Shown here piece after piece: positions 33,731 to 45,000 of a stretch of DNA of 64,000 bases. The stretch's first letter is position 1. The number at the start of each line of letters is the position of its first letter. This stretch comes from Melampsora larici-populina 98AG31 (Eukaryota > Basidiomycota > Pucciniomycetes > Pucciniales > Melampsoraceae). A model generated the notes under the pieces. The model saw only the letters and a list, made by a program, of their open reading frames with translations. It was not told the DNA's origin and did no database searches. Both the position numbers and the translations under genes were made by a program. The stretch covers positions 89,540-153,539 of the forward strand of contig NW_006768823.1 of assembly GCF_000204055.1 (NCBI RefSeq), given 5' to 3'.

Positions 33731-35538
33731 GCATTGGTCAGCCCTTGTCACTGTTACTCAAGGTGAGATTTTGAATTCAAGAAGTTATGATGAGACAAGT
33801 TCAATAGACTAACCAATTGGATTATGTTTTAGAAACCCTCATATTGCTGAATTGGCATTATTCAATGTGGACACTATGGTAAAGGGAGTGGCGGTAGATG
33901 TAAGTATGACATCATCCAGTCATAATCTCAATCACGTCAATGCAGACAAAAGTTGACAAATGGAATGTTTAAAACAGATTTCCCGTATCAATACCCCTAG
34001 CACAGTTTGTGGTTACTCTGTGGATGACAAAGGACTATCGAAAGCTCTCAAAGGAGCCAAATTGGTTGTCATCCCTGCAGGTGTACCCTGAAAGCCTGGA
34101 ATGACGCAAGATGATCTTTTAAATGTTAGTCTCTTTCTGATTCTCAAAAACTTACCTGCATTCATATTATCTTATCCATGTCTCTTTGCTAGATCGATGC
34201 AGGGAATGTAAGAGTCCGTTCGGTTGCCTCCGACCTCGCAGGTCGACCCAGCCAAAATCTCAGGCGTACGCTTTGAGGCAGTTTGAAGCGTACACTTGAA
34301 ATTCTGCTGTTTGGTACAGAAGCCGCGGTCAACCTTTGAGGCGTCTACCTCGAGGTCGGCCAGCCAAATTTGTTGACCAGCCAGGTTTGACGTTTTGGTC
34401 GAATCTTGCAGGTTGACCTGGCTAGTCCCATAGACCTGAAACCAGGAGCGCGACATCAGATTTTGCAAAGGGAGAAAACCCATAAGTTGCGAGGTCCACT
34501 ACACTTCAAGTCGAGTGTACCGAATGCACCAAACCCTGGTACACACTTTGTGGCAGACATGGTCTACCTGCGGATCCGCAGGTAGACGCCTCGCAAGTCT
34601 ACGCCTGCAAGGTCGAAGGCAGCCGAACGGACTCTAAGAGACTTGGCCAATGGAATGGTGGCTCATTGTCCAAAGGCTTTTATCCTGGTGATTTCTAACC
34701 CAGTGAATTCAAATGTTCCGGTTGTGGCTGAAGTCTTCAAGAAGGCTGGTGTCTTTGATCCTGAGAAGTAAGACTTGTCTCATGAACCAATGAAAAATTT
34801 GGAAATCTCTAATTTTGAAGACACATAAATTCTAGATTGTTTGGTGATACTACACTTGGTGTAGTAAGAGCATTGGCCTTCACAGCTGAAGTAGCTGGTC
34901 AACCTGAAAACTCACACCAATACAAGGTCCCAGTGATTGGCGGTCATTTGGGTCACATGATCTTACCACTCTTATCGCAATCTTCTCCATCCCTACCATC
35001 ATCTATCTTATCAGATAAAACCAAACTTGGAACTTATCAATTGAATCCAATTTGGTGGGGATGAAGTCGTCGAAAGAAGGGAAAGGTAGTGCTACCTTGA
35101 GTATGGCTTACGCTGGTTTCCGATTTGCCAACAGTTTAATCAAAGATAAATGGGAAGGAAAGACTGGAGTGACAGAGATGGCTTACATCGCTGTTCAATC
35201 TGAAGCTCATATTTCTAGTGTGGTTGAGGGACTTGAGTATTTTGCATTTCCAATTGAACTTGGAGTAAGTAAAAATCAATTGACGACTCAAACCTCAAAA
35301 TTCATGAAAATTCACTGATGATGACTTTGGCTCATAGAGCAATGGGGTTGAAAAATTCTTGCCAATCATAAACCTTTCTTCTCTTGAAAAATAAATGCTT
35401 GAAACTTGCATTGCTGAACTTAAGGGTAACATCTCCAAGGTAGCTTTACATCAAATCAACTTTTTTTGTCAAATTGTTACCTGTTGTTTACTTTTTCATC
35501 ATTTTTCACAGGGTGTTGGCTTTATCAACAAGCTCTAA
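33731..35538 (+). pseudogene. Malate dehydrogenase pseudogene
   Basis: Recognisable exons are 33731-33762 (GIGQPLSLLLK), 33833-33899, 33978-34124, 34193-34767 (split by a MITE), 34836-35263 and a small last exon near 35513-35538. The protein follows NAD malate dehydrogenase closely: [41 protein letters not shown] with the active-site His, and ATLSMAYAGFRFANSL. Lesions are a TGA at 34089 where the family has Arg (PAGVPRKPGM), Gly for the catalytic Asp in TTLGVVRA, two frameshifts around 35030-35080, and no first exon with the Rossmann start. It cannot encode a working enzyme. Intron positions are kept, so it is a decayed gene copy, not a retrocopy. Confidence 0.88.
34212..34634. mobile_element. 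PIF/Harbinger-like MITE (423 bp) inside malate dehydrogenase exon
   Basis: The ends are GAGTCCGTTCGGTTGCC and, complemented, GAGTCCGTTCGGCTGCC. TAA precedes (34209-34211) and follows (34635-34637). Removing the element and one TAA restores the reading N-V-R-D-L across the junction, so the boundaries are fixed by the host reading frame. The interior contains repeated AGGTCGACC and GGTAGAC words and no protein. Confidence 0.92.
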
Positions 35539-36430
35539 ATTGGGTTTTCTTCCCGGATGTTTTTGGAAGATTGAATCTTGATTTGAAGTTGTGTAAGAAT
35601 GATTACAAAAGTTGAATGAATTCAAAGGAACATGATTATGTGTGTAGGATATTGAAAAATTGTTTTGATTGCGTGTTTTCAAAAAAGAGAAATGTAAAAA
35701 AATTTAAAAGATGATGATGACTGAAATGAATTGGTTCTTAAAACTGGGATGAAAGATGAATCATGGGAAATTTCTATATGTAATCTAACAAACTCTCTCA
35801 GCAAGTGAGCCTACAAGAGAAGGACTTATGAGTTATCCACATAATTTGGGGTGTGAGCAAGGAACTTTTGGCTGGGGGGTCTTTCTGTTACGGCTCGGCC
35901 TGGCTGGGCATCGGGGATGACCAGGCGCCAAGCCTATCCTCACCTTCTTTCGGTTTAGACCAGGTGGAATGTTTAGGAAGATAGTGATCCATCCTGGTTT
36001 CACTTTCTTCCGATATGTCATTGTTGTAATGCCTTGTGAAACATGTTTTGTATAAGAGTTGTGTTTCTTGTCCCTTGTCACATTTCTCACTTGTTTCAAT
36101 AGATCATTACCAACGCTAGTTGTTTGTCCGCAATCCCCCTCTACACTTTCAACCTGCCATAACTTTTTACCCTACAGATAAACAGTCTTATGATCAAAGC
36201 AGGTCCTGTGTGCCTGCTCAACCTGCATACATTCAGATGGCTGAATGCATATTTGATGCAATGATCGCAGAGAAATGGAAGACTGAAGCAGTACCAGGAC
36301 TGCTCCGCAAGATTGAGCAGTGTTGGAGTGGTATCTGAGCGGTCTTGGCACCACTACATTCACCACTATCTATAGCGGTGGGACTGCTTTGGAATCAATT
36401 AAAAAAAACCGTGGCGGACCCGCCGCTCAG
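35539..36430. other. No gene recognised
   Basis: Sequence after the malate dehydrogenase remnant. A GC-rich patch at 35870-35950 (CTCGGCCTGGCTGGGCATCG) and another at 36330-36425 (CGTGGCGGACCCGCCGCT) look like transposon end fragments. Ends are not resolvable. Confidence 0.4.
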
Positions 36431-36720
36431 CACTGCCAACATATTTGAATTGGACACCAAAATCCCAAAATCCAAGGAGTCCTTGGATTTTGTGTGCAAG
36501 ATTTCAACCAAGTTATGTCAACCAACATAACATCAACTTGATCAGACCAAGTTGATCATCCAACGGTTGACCAAGGCTATCCCAAACCAATATTATTGTC
36601 TGATTGAATCTAGCCAACAAATCAGCAACCCAATTGTCTCATCTGAATCAACCCCACCAACTCATCAACTGACCAAGAATTTTGGGTTCCCAATTATGAA
36701 GGTAAGGATATTCATTATTT
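36431..36720 (-). repeat. TCGGA-type repeat, diverged copy
   Basis: It begins CACTGCCAACATATTTGAAT and keeps the palindrome ATCCAAGGAGTCCTTGGAT in place of CCGAGGAGTCCTCGG. Most CCGA words have become CCAA, consistent with C-to-T/G-to-A decay of a CpG-rich repeat. The right limit is uncertain. Confidence 0.55.
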
Positions 36721-37843
36721 GGTCAAATTCAATAGTCACTTATCTCGCAACCAATAGTTCCAACTGACTGAATGCCCCTTTTAACCAAAGTGTTATAGAT
36801 CCAATGCAACCAAATCCATCTCTCCCCCAACCCAAAAAGATACATCACTTGAATTTAAATTAGATTCAGATCATCAATCAAACACTATCACTACTACTAG
36901 AAACACTGAATACAGCAGGGGCAGACCTTGAGAGTAATACTGAAGACAAACCGGCTTCCACTCCCAAAGAGGACTGAGTACTCATCACTACCTTACCTAG
37001 ACCTTCACTCACAACCTGGCCAACCTATTTCTCAGAAATCATTGTGCCGATGCAATACCCACGAAAACCAAAAGACTAGGACTCTGTCAAGTTTGTAAAT
37101 GAGCAAACAAGCAAGGTTGAGTCTTTATGCGCCTAATCCGTCATTTGTTCCTAGCCGCTCCTGATATTTTGCCTCTTCTCTATTGTGTGGTCACAAAAAT
37201 CAGCCCATATGACTGCCGTCCAACTCCCATATGGACCAAAAGCCTACTTCAGACTCATGAGTATAGTGCCCAGTAAAGCTATCCCGGGAAAGGCTAAACC
37301 AACTTCCCACTCACCCAAACTTGCAAGTTAAAAAAATGCTTAAGACAGGAAATTGCTAGACAACGCCTACACAAAGCGCCCGGGTAGCATTCTGATTTTT
37401 AAGTGACAAAAGCTGGGTTACAAGTATGTTTTTTGAGTTAAAAAACCCCATTGTTTGGGTTACATGTATGTTTTTCAAGTTGCAAAAACCATTGTTTGGG
37501 TTGCGAGTATGTCATTCTGAAGTTGATGACTCTTTTGAGATATGGACAGAGGATTGGTGGAAAGTGTGATGGAAGATATGATCTTGGTTTGTAGTACAGA
37601 TGATCAATCAACAAAGAAAGGAGCTCAACATGGACACATTGGAATTTGATTGTGTGCAAGGAAGAGTACAGCTCAAGGGAAACCTCTGAACCAGATGTGA
37701 ACCAGATGTGAATGAAATCGGTGATTGAGAAAAGTTGCAGACTTGGACACCACAAATATGCTCAATTGGGTTTTGAACTTGATTATACAATACAAAACAA
37801 CACAACACAAGACAAGACAAGACAAGACATATTTTATATACAT
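36721..37843. other. No gene seen
   Basis: Unrecognised AT-rich sequence with a short GACAA tract at 37808-37828, immediately before the first ACCACCC element. Confidence 0.4.
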
Positions 37844-38641
37844 ACCACCCCCTTTGGTAACAAAAGTTGCATAATGTTACATATGCAACTTTTACATCAC
37901 GGTGAGAAATTTTCTCTCCGTGTATGTATATGTAAAATCACACCCTTGTGTGCCTTTGAAAACCTTTGGTAACCAAAAGAAAATGAGAACGGTGATCATT
38001 CAACCACATATCACAATGATCACTTGTTGTTTGGTAAACAAGGTCACGAGCTCATCAACTTGATGAGCTCCTGCCTCTTCCACTTTGTACTAAACCTTTC
38101 TGTTTGCTTTTAGATGTAATAAGATAAATCCAGTCAACTTCATTCAATGATGATTGTACTCAGGCTCTTCAGCGCTGGAGAAATCAATGCCGCCAAGTAA
38201 TATATTTCCATGCATGTTGATAACGCTATGGTTTTATTGATCGGATTTGAAACAAAAACAATCGAACTTGAGATTGGGCTTGAGGTCATATGATGAGTTG
38301 AATGGTTTGTGACGTGAGAAAAAGATTTTTTTTTAAAATATTTGAAACATTTTTTTTGGTGAAGTACGAAAAAAGACAAAGTGATATGTTTGGAAGGGTT
38401 GAGAAGAAAGAGATTTGAAGAGATACAAGTTGAAATTGGATAAAGAACACAATTGAAAGTTGTTTTGGAGAATATTAATGATTTTTACATATATATGTCA
38501 AAATATGTATATGTCTTTTGTTGTACTTTGTTTTACCAAATTGGTTTTCTGGGTCATATATACAGCCAAAATTTGATACGTCTTTTTGGTGAGACACAGT
38601 CGGTCACATACGTTACATATGTGTTACCGAAGTGGGTGTAC
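37844..38641. mobile_element. ACCACCC non-autonomous element, copy 1
   Basis: The left end ACCACCCCCTTTGGTAAC and right end GTTACCGAAGTGGGTGTAC are inverted repeats. Pairing continues inward for about 90 bp (CACGGTGAGAAATTTTCTC region). The ends face TATATACAT and ACAATACATATTTTATA, so it sits in a TA-rich microsatellite. No protein is encoded. Confidence 0.75.
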
Positions 38642-38661
38642 AATACATATTTTATATACAT

Positions 38662-39704
38662 ACCACCCACTTCAGTAAAAGAAGTCGCATTATTAATCTA
38701 ATGCGACTTTTACATCACAGTGAGAAATTTTCTCATTATGTGTGTATGTATAAAAACGCACAACACTTCACTTTTTGGGAATGTTTGGTAAACAGGTACA
38801 AAGTGAGCTGAAATCATAATTCAGCACCGTTGATCTCCATTTTGCCATCTATCAAACAAGATCATCGATTCCAATCATGGTCAAGCTGGTCAAATGGTTT
38901 GATTCTCACTCAATCTCTCTCCCCTCAATGCCAAAACATCATTCACTTTTTGACCTACACCCTTCATACCAAGCAGACTCATGCAATTTCTCAATTTGAT
39001 TCATGTTTCAATTACTTTGTAGCTTTGTTGTAAATATCAACTGTTAATATTATTGATTGCATTAAAAAAACATCTTTAAAATTTCCTAATTCAAATCAGA
39101 TCAACAATATGTGATAAGCGAGAGACAGATATGTCTTAGGAAGCAAAGAACAAGTCCAACACTGAAATGATTGGATGCCATGTAGTCAAGGTAAAAGAGA
39201 TGATTTGTGTTTAAAGGCAAGCACAAGAGTTAATATTGATTGAGGAATGTTGATGTCAAGCTGAATGCAAATGATGATCATTGAGGTTGACAAAAGGCAG
39301 GCCACATCGAGATTGAAAAAGTGATGTCAAGATCAAGGTTGTTCCGAGGATTGAATATTTAAAGATAAAGGAATTTGAGGGATGAGAAGTCAATTTGATT
39401 GGTGGCACTGCCACTGGTAATGAAGGATGAAGTTGGGTGAAGCACGAAAAAAATGAATTGATACTTTGAGATGAAAGCTATCCAAAGGACACCAGTTGAA
39501 GATTCGTCAAAAAAATGTCAGATGGTTGGGATGCATATCATTGATTTTTAAGTATATATGCAAAAATAGGTATATGTCTTGGAGAGTACTCTGGTTTACC
39601 AAATTGGTTTTCAGGGTCATAGATACATCCAAAATTGGATATGTTTTTTTGGTGAGGCGCAGTCAGTTGCATGCGTCACATATGTGATACCAAAGTGGGT
39701 GTAC
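38662..39704. mobile_element. ACCACCC non-autonomous element, copy 2
   Basis: The left end ACCACCCACTTCAGTAA and right end GATACCAAAGTGGGTGTAC are about 20 bp away from copy 1 and in tandem with it. The last 200 bp (from about 39525) closely resemble the last 180 bp of copy 1, including TTTACCAAATTGGTTTTC. No coding sequence is seen. Confidence 0.75.
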
Positions 39705-39754
39705 AGGAGCTATCTGATATACATACAATACAATACAATATAATATAATACAAC

Positions 39755-39834
39755 ACAAGACAAGACAAGACAAGACAAGACAAGACAAGACAAGACAAGA
39801 CAAGACAAGACAAGACAAGACAAGACAAGACAAG
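39755..39834 (+). repeat. (CAAGA)n microsatellite
   Basis: Sixteen perfect pentamer units follow a TATAATAC tract. A 4-unit version of the same pentamer stands at 37808-37828, before copy 1 of the ACCACCC element. Confidence 0.97.
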
Positions 39835-39969
39835 GTACTGTATGTACTGTATGTGTTGTATGTTTGGTAGGTATTGTATGTACATATGTTTTGTATGTCT
39901 GGTCATTGTATGTACTGTATGTACTGTTTGCACTGTATGTACTGTATGCTTTGAGTGTTTGGTAGGTAT

Positions 39970-40322
39970 TAGGGCTGCGACCCGCCCCGGCCGACTCTGC
40001 CCAAGCCATCTCAGAGCGCTCACAGTACGCGCCCCGGGGCCGCCAAATCTAAGGTGCTGATGATCACAAGCGCACCCTGAGGGTGCCTCGGGCGGGTTGG
40101 GCACCGGGGCTGCTGATCATTTTCCTTCAAAGAATCCCACAGTAAGTCACTCTTTCACAATTTTGTTGAATGAAATAATGACTCTCTGAGTGGTTTTTGT
40201 GGCTCAAAACAGCCCCTGGCCCTGCCTGGCCCTGATCCATTTTGGAAAACATTCGGGCTTGACCGAGGCCGGGCAGCGCCCTGGGGCCGGCCCTGAAAGT
40301 TCAGGGCAAGGTCACAGCCCTA
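39970..40322. mobile_element. hAT-type MITE (353 bp) with perfect 8-bp duplication
   Basis: The ends TAGGGCTGCGACC and GGTCACAGCCCTA form a 13-bp inverted repeat with one mismatch. GTAGGTAT is repeated exactly on both sides (39962-39969 and 40323-40330). The GC-rich interior contrasts with the AT-rich minisatellite host. An 8-bp duplication and a TAGGGCTGTGAC-like end fit the hAT superfamily. Confidence 0.93.
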
Positions 40323-40400
40323 GTAGGTATTGTATGTACTGTATGTAATATATGTAATGCATGTGCTGTATTGTAAGTTTTGTATGTCTGGTGGGTATTA

Positions 40401-40581
40401 GGGGGTTTCAAGTTAGATTTTTTTACATATTTTTATGCTACAACAACTTGCCCGTTGTTATAAAATATGCGTCAATTTTTTACAGCGGGACACCATACAA
40501 TGTTTTACAAAGATTTCTTTTACAAATAACTTGTCCAAATTTATAAAAATTACGCAAAATAAAATCAAACTTGAAACCCCC
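40401..40581. mobile_element. TA-flanked MITE (181 bp), GGGGTTTCAAGTTTG family
   Basis: The ends GGGGGTTTCAAGTTAGATTT and AAATCAAACTTGAAACCCCC are inverted repeats flanked by TA on both sides. A longer member of the same family is at 55294-55708. Confidence 0.85.
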
Positions 40582-41636
40582 TATTGTATGTACTGTGGTT
40601 TTTGTGTGTCTGGTAGGTATTATATGTACTGTATGTACTGTCTACACTGTGTGTAAGGTGCATACTGTACTGTATGCTTTGTACGTCTGGTAGGTGTATT
40701 GTATGTATTGTAAATTTCTTGAAAATGCTTCAAGCTCACTTTTCAGTTCAAATCTTTGTCTTGGATTGTCTTGGATTCTATTGTACCATATTGTCTTGTT
40801 TTGGATGGTACTGCATGTACTGAATGTTCTTTATGTTTTGTGTGTCTGGTAGGTATTATGTGTGCTGTATGTACCACATGCACTGTGTGTAAGGCCACTA
40901 CTGTACTGTATATTTTATTTGTCTGGTAGGTATTATATGTACTGTATGTACTGTATGCACTGTGTCTCAGGCCCACACTGTACTGTATGTTTTGTATGTC
41001 TGGGAGGTATTTGATGTAATGTATGTTTTGTATACATTGTAAATTCATTGAAAATGCTTCAAGCTCACTTTTCACACCGCGGGAATCATTATGTGTGAAA
41101 CCGGATTGAGCAAAGCCGCGGTGTCTGGGTCCACGACTTCCTTCAATCACAGGTCTCGTTTGCCATAGGTTTGCAAGCTCGTCTTGAGCTGCCCTCTACA
41201 TAGTCATCCACTCAGGCTGTAGTATGGACTAATGGAGGTACCATATGACTAGACTCTTGTAACATATACATAATAAAGCTCATGACTCATACATGATCTT
41301 GAGTGGTCTGAGTATATTGAAAGGAAAAACATACATAACAGAAGGATAAAGGAAGGTATAATGATCAGCTTCATTAAATATGTACATACAATATCTGACC
41401 CGCTCCGCTACGCACCGATATAACTAACAAGATTTCGAGCGTTGTGGTTTACCGCAATAGCTTAATCGCAAACGCTATGCAATATGTAATCTACCGCTAT
41501 TGTAAGTTCCTTGCGTTGCGGGATATCGCAACGCAACGCACCGCTCAAAAAGTTTTGGGACTCTCATAGTGGTCAGATTGCTCACAAAGGGAAAATATGT
41601 GCAATAGTAAGTTAAATTGAGCAAAAATTGACTAAA

Positions 41637-41850
41637 CGAGTGTATAGAAAGAAAACAATAGTAAAAAAGATTGTAAAACAAAAAAAAAGATTCAAAAAAA
41701 GTAACTAAACGAGTGTATAGAAAGAAAACAATAGTAAAAAAGAATGTAAAACATAAAGAAAGATTCAAAAAAATCGACTAAATGAGTGTAAAAACAAAAC
41801 AACAGTAAAAACGACTGTAAAACAAAAAAAAGATTCAAGATAACTGAAAA
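41637..41850 (+). repeat. Tandem repeat of about 72-73 bp in the 3' part of hAT copy 2
   Basis: The phrase CGAGTGTATAGAAAG..AACAATAGTAAAAAAGA recurs at about 41638, 41710 and 41783, with weaker copies to about 42065. On the transposase strand this is a T-rich 3' untranslated tract. Confidence 0.8.
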
Positions 41851-42089
41851 AAAAGCCACGAAACAAAAATGTGAAAAAGAGTAAAAACAACTTTCAAAGT
41901 TGACTAACACTAACATAGGAGTGAATAGAAAATAAACAATTGTAAAAATTGTGTAAAAAGGGCTGAGAGAAAAAAAGAAAAAGGAAACTTCAAAGACGAG
42001 TGTATATAAGAAAAGTTAAGAAACAGGAAAAAAAGAGAAAAGGTAACATTAAAGACGAGTGTATAAGAGATTGAGAGACAAGATCAGTT

Positions 42090-45000
42090 TTACTTTGCTG
42101 ACTCTTTGCCTTTTCCGTTTGATTCCTTGTCCTTTCCCTTTGATGACTCTTTGCTAAAGGCATGAACATAAGCTAACGCTTCAGCAAATTTCCCGTTGTC
42201 TGTGCGTTCCGCTTTCAACCATTCCCGAAGACCCACCAGTCTGGTGATTGAAGATGGTGTTAATGCTCCTCGGGCTGGTGTGGCAATGTCAGCTGCGGAG
42301 GAGAATGTACGTTCCACTGTGCAAGTTGAGGCTGAAACCGACAGATAATCACGAGCAAGGGAGGCTAGGACCGGGTATTTAGAAGCATGAGCCTGGGCAG
42401 AATGAAAGAACGAGATTAGTGTGTGAATACCTAGATGGATAGGAGAGAAGTCAAGAAACACAAAAACTCACCTTCCACCAACTCAGAGGAGTTTGACCGG
42501 CAGCAACTGCGTCATGCCCATCTAGATATCTTTGTAACTCGCCCTCTCGTGCCTTGGTGCCGTCTGCAGAGGATTGAGTAGCAATGAAAAGATCATACCC
42601 ATATGAAACCGCCTCCGTGGGTTGGGAAGAGAGAACCAAAGGTGAAGACGGTGGGGTTATGGGCCAAAGCTGTAATGTCGCATCAAAATGTTTCTTGATG
42701 ATTGATTTGGCCTCTTCAAAGTAATTGGAGTAATGAAGTTCGAAAACCTTAAGACGAAGGTGAGGATTAAGGACAGTGGCAACCACAACTGTCTCGCACT
42801 CTATCGCTTCATTTTGATATTGGCGGAGTTTGGGTAACATCTGGCTGATCATGTTGGTAATTGATTCAAATTCGGTTGAAGCTTCAAGTGCTTCAAGCTG
42901 AGAAATGATTCGATGATACTCTGCTAGTAATATACAGCCTGAGGCGAAATCTCCTTCCATGCGTTTGGTAGAAACCCAAAAGATCTGCCAAGAAATAAAA
43001 TTGAAGTCAGCTGAGAATTCAACAGAAAAACGAAAGCAGACATCTTACCTCTAAAGCCTGATTCAAAGTCTCAAGAGCATCCCATTCTTCAGGTGAGATT
43101 GAGATGCCTTGATAGTAGCGTGTCTTACGATCGGCAGTCAGGATAGCATCAGCCACCTAAGACATTCAAAAGAAAACCATTAGCCTCTTGACAAGAGAAA
43201 TAAGAAAGTCAAGTACTCACATCGCGGGCTGAGCACAGTCGACTTGATACATCCAAATTGATATTCCACCTTAAACCCCAGCCAGGAATAGGCTGAGGTC
43301 CATGATACCCAAGCTGAGCCGACTTCCCTCTAAACTCACCTCGACGTGCCCCACTTCGACATAACAAGCTATTAAACTTTTTGGCCTGAGTGAATTCCAA
43401 GTCGTGTGCAAGCCAGGAATAATTCAAAGTCAGTTGTGTAAGAGAGACAAAGATAAACAACAAGAGAAACATAAGGAAAAAAGCAATCAAACCTTCACGA
43501 GGTGTAGGTGTTGCCATAGACATCACCCTCAGATTCAACTTCATCCTCTTCATCAGAGCAACTAATTCTGCGTTGATACGCTTGAGGCAACACCACCGGC
43601 GCTCCGCCCGAGATAGCGGCAGCGGAGCGATAGCGGAGCGCGCAACCCGCCCGTGCTATGAGTCTGGCCGGATAGCGGGTCCTGACCACCGCTACAGCTA
43701 TGGCCCTGCCCCCCATAAAGATAGCGGTTTTTGCATCCGCACTCTATAGCGCAATTCCGCAGTGCTATGCGGTGCCACAGCGCCCACAAGCGCTTAGCGC
43801 CATGGTGACCCAGGTCCCATAGCAAACCATAGAGCGCAGGGAGTCCCAACTGCCATCATTGTTTGTTCTTTGATCGATTTGTCAAGACTTCAAGGCCCAT
43901 ACTCAATCTACTGGTTCTGATTGGCCAATTGTGTCCAGCAACTTACATCTACACCTTTTGGAACAAAACCTGAAGCTGTTTTGATTTGTTTACTCGAGTT
44001 TGTACATTCAAGTCTTAATCCAGATTCCAAATCAATTGATCCATCAACGATTAAATTATTTTTCTTAGCTACTAGTTTTAAACCATTGAATACCTTTTGT
44101 CTTGTTTATGCCAAGGTGCTTTAGTTGGTCAACCGATTCAACCTACTTCAATGATTTCTAATGGACAAATTGAATCAATTGATTGATAGGTAGATTTGAA
44201 GATACTCAAAACTTGATCAAGATCATTAGAAAAAAGATTAGCAAGTAATCAATCAGATTCATTACGAGCTGATACTGAATTGATCTTAGGAAAAGTAGCA
44301 TTCCAATTAAACCAATGTTCAAATCATCTGGATAGATCGTTATAATCGTAAATGTCACAAATGATGAGTTTGATTCAAACATCATATCAAATTAAAGAAT
44401 CGATCGAAAAAAATCGAGAAAGAGATTGATAAGAAAATATAAATTCAAGAAGACAAAAAAAGTTGGATTTGGGATTTGGTTTAAAAGCTTGCTAACTTGA
44501 AAGATGGTCAAAAGAAACTGATCTATAATGGTCCTCGTCGTCACCATTACCTGATTCAAATTGAATGATCGGAATCGGCATTGAGATGTCGTTTGGGTTT
44601 GACGGCTTCACTTTGGATGTCTTGATTCCGAGAGCCTTGAGTCCTTCCTTAACAACAAGCCCTAACTTATGGGCATAACAACGAATGTGATTAGCTTCAG
44701 CGTCCCAATTGACCGGATCCTCTGCCCCAGACAAGACAGATGCAAGTTCGATGGCCATCGTGTTGTTGTTTGAACCAGAATCCGTGGTTTGAGCTAATAA
44801 GTAAAATTTTAAGCAAACAGATGTCAGTATGGTAATACAACGATAACAAATGATAAAGGTGAAATAGATAAACAAAAAAAACTCATCTGCTTGTGAAGGC
44901 CATGCTTGATAAGATAGTGAGCCACTGGTTGAGCCAAAAGTACACCGTAATGGTTCCACGCTACCAGTTTGAGCGTAAGATGAGTGGTCTTATAGTTCCA

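Larger units (their letters stand above)
39836..41040 (+). repeat. Degenerate TACTGTATG 9-mer minisatellite
   Basis: Many variants of TACTGTATG and TTGTATGTCTGGTAGGTATT occur here, interrupted by two MITEs (39970-40322 and 40401-40581). A higher-order unit of about 90-100 bp (CTGGTAGGTATTATATGTAC to CACTGTGTGTAAGG and CTGTACTGTATG) recurs from about 40608, 40849 and 40922. A 27-bp phrase TGAAAATGCTTCAAGCTCAC occurs at both 40723 and 41049. Confidence 0.85.

Noticed and set aside
39676..40104. Minus-strand frame with repeated LVLSC and YTVHTV units
   Set aside because: This is a translation of the (CAAGA)n and TACTGTATG arrays, not a protein gene.
44880..44890. Apparent AT-AG intron (CAG|ATGAGT here, AAG|ATAAGT at 5040) in both hAT copies
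   Set aside because: Reading phase shows that the donor is the GT one base further on (A|GTTTTT), giving an ordinary GT-AG intron that stays in frame in both copies.
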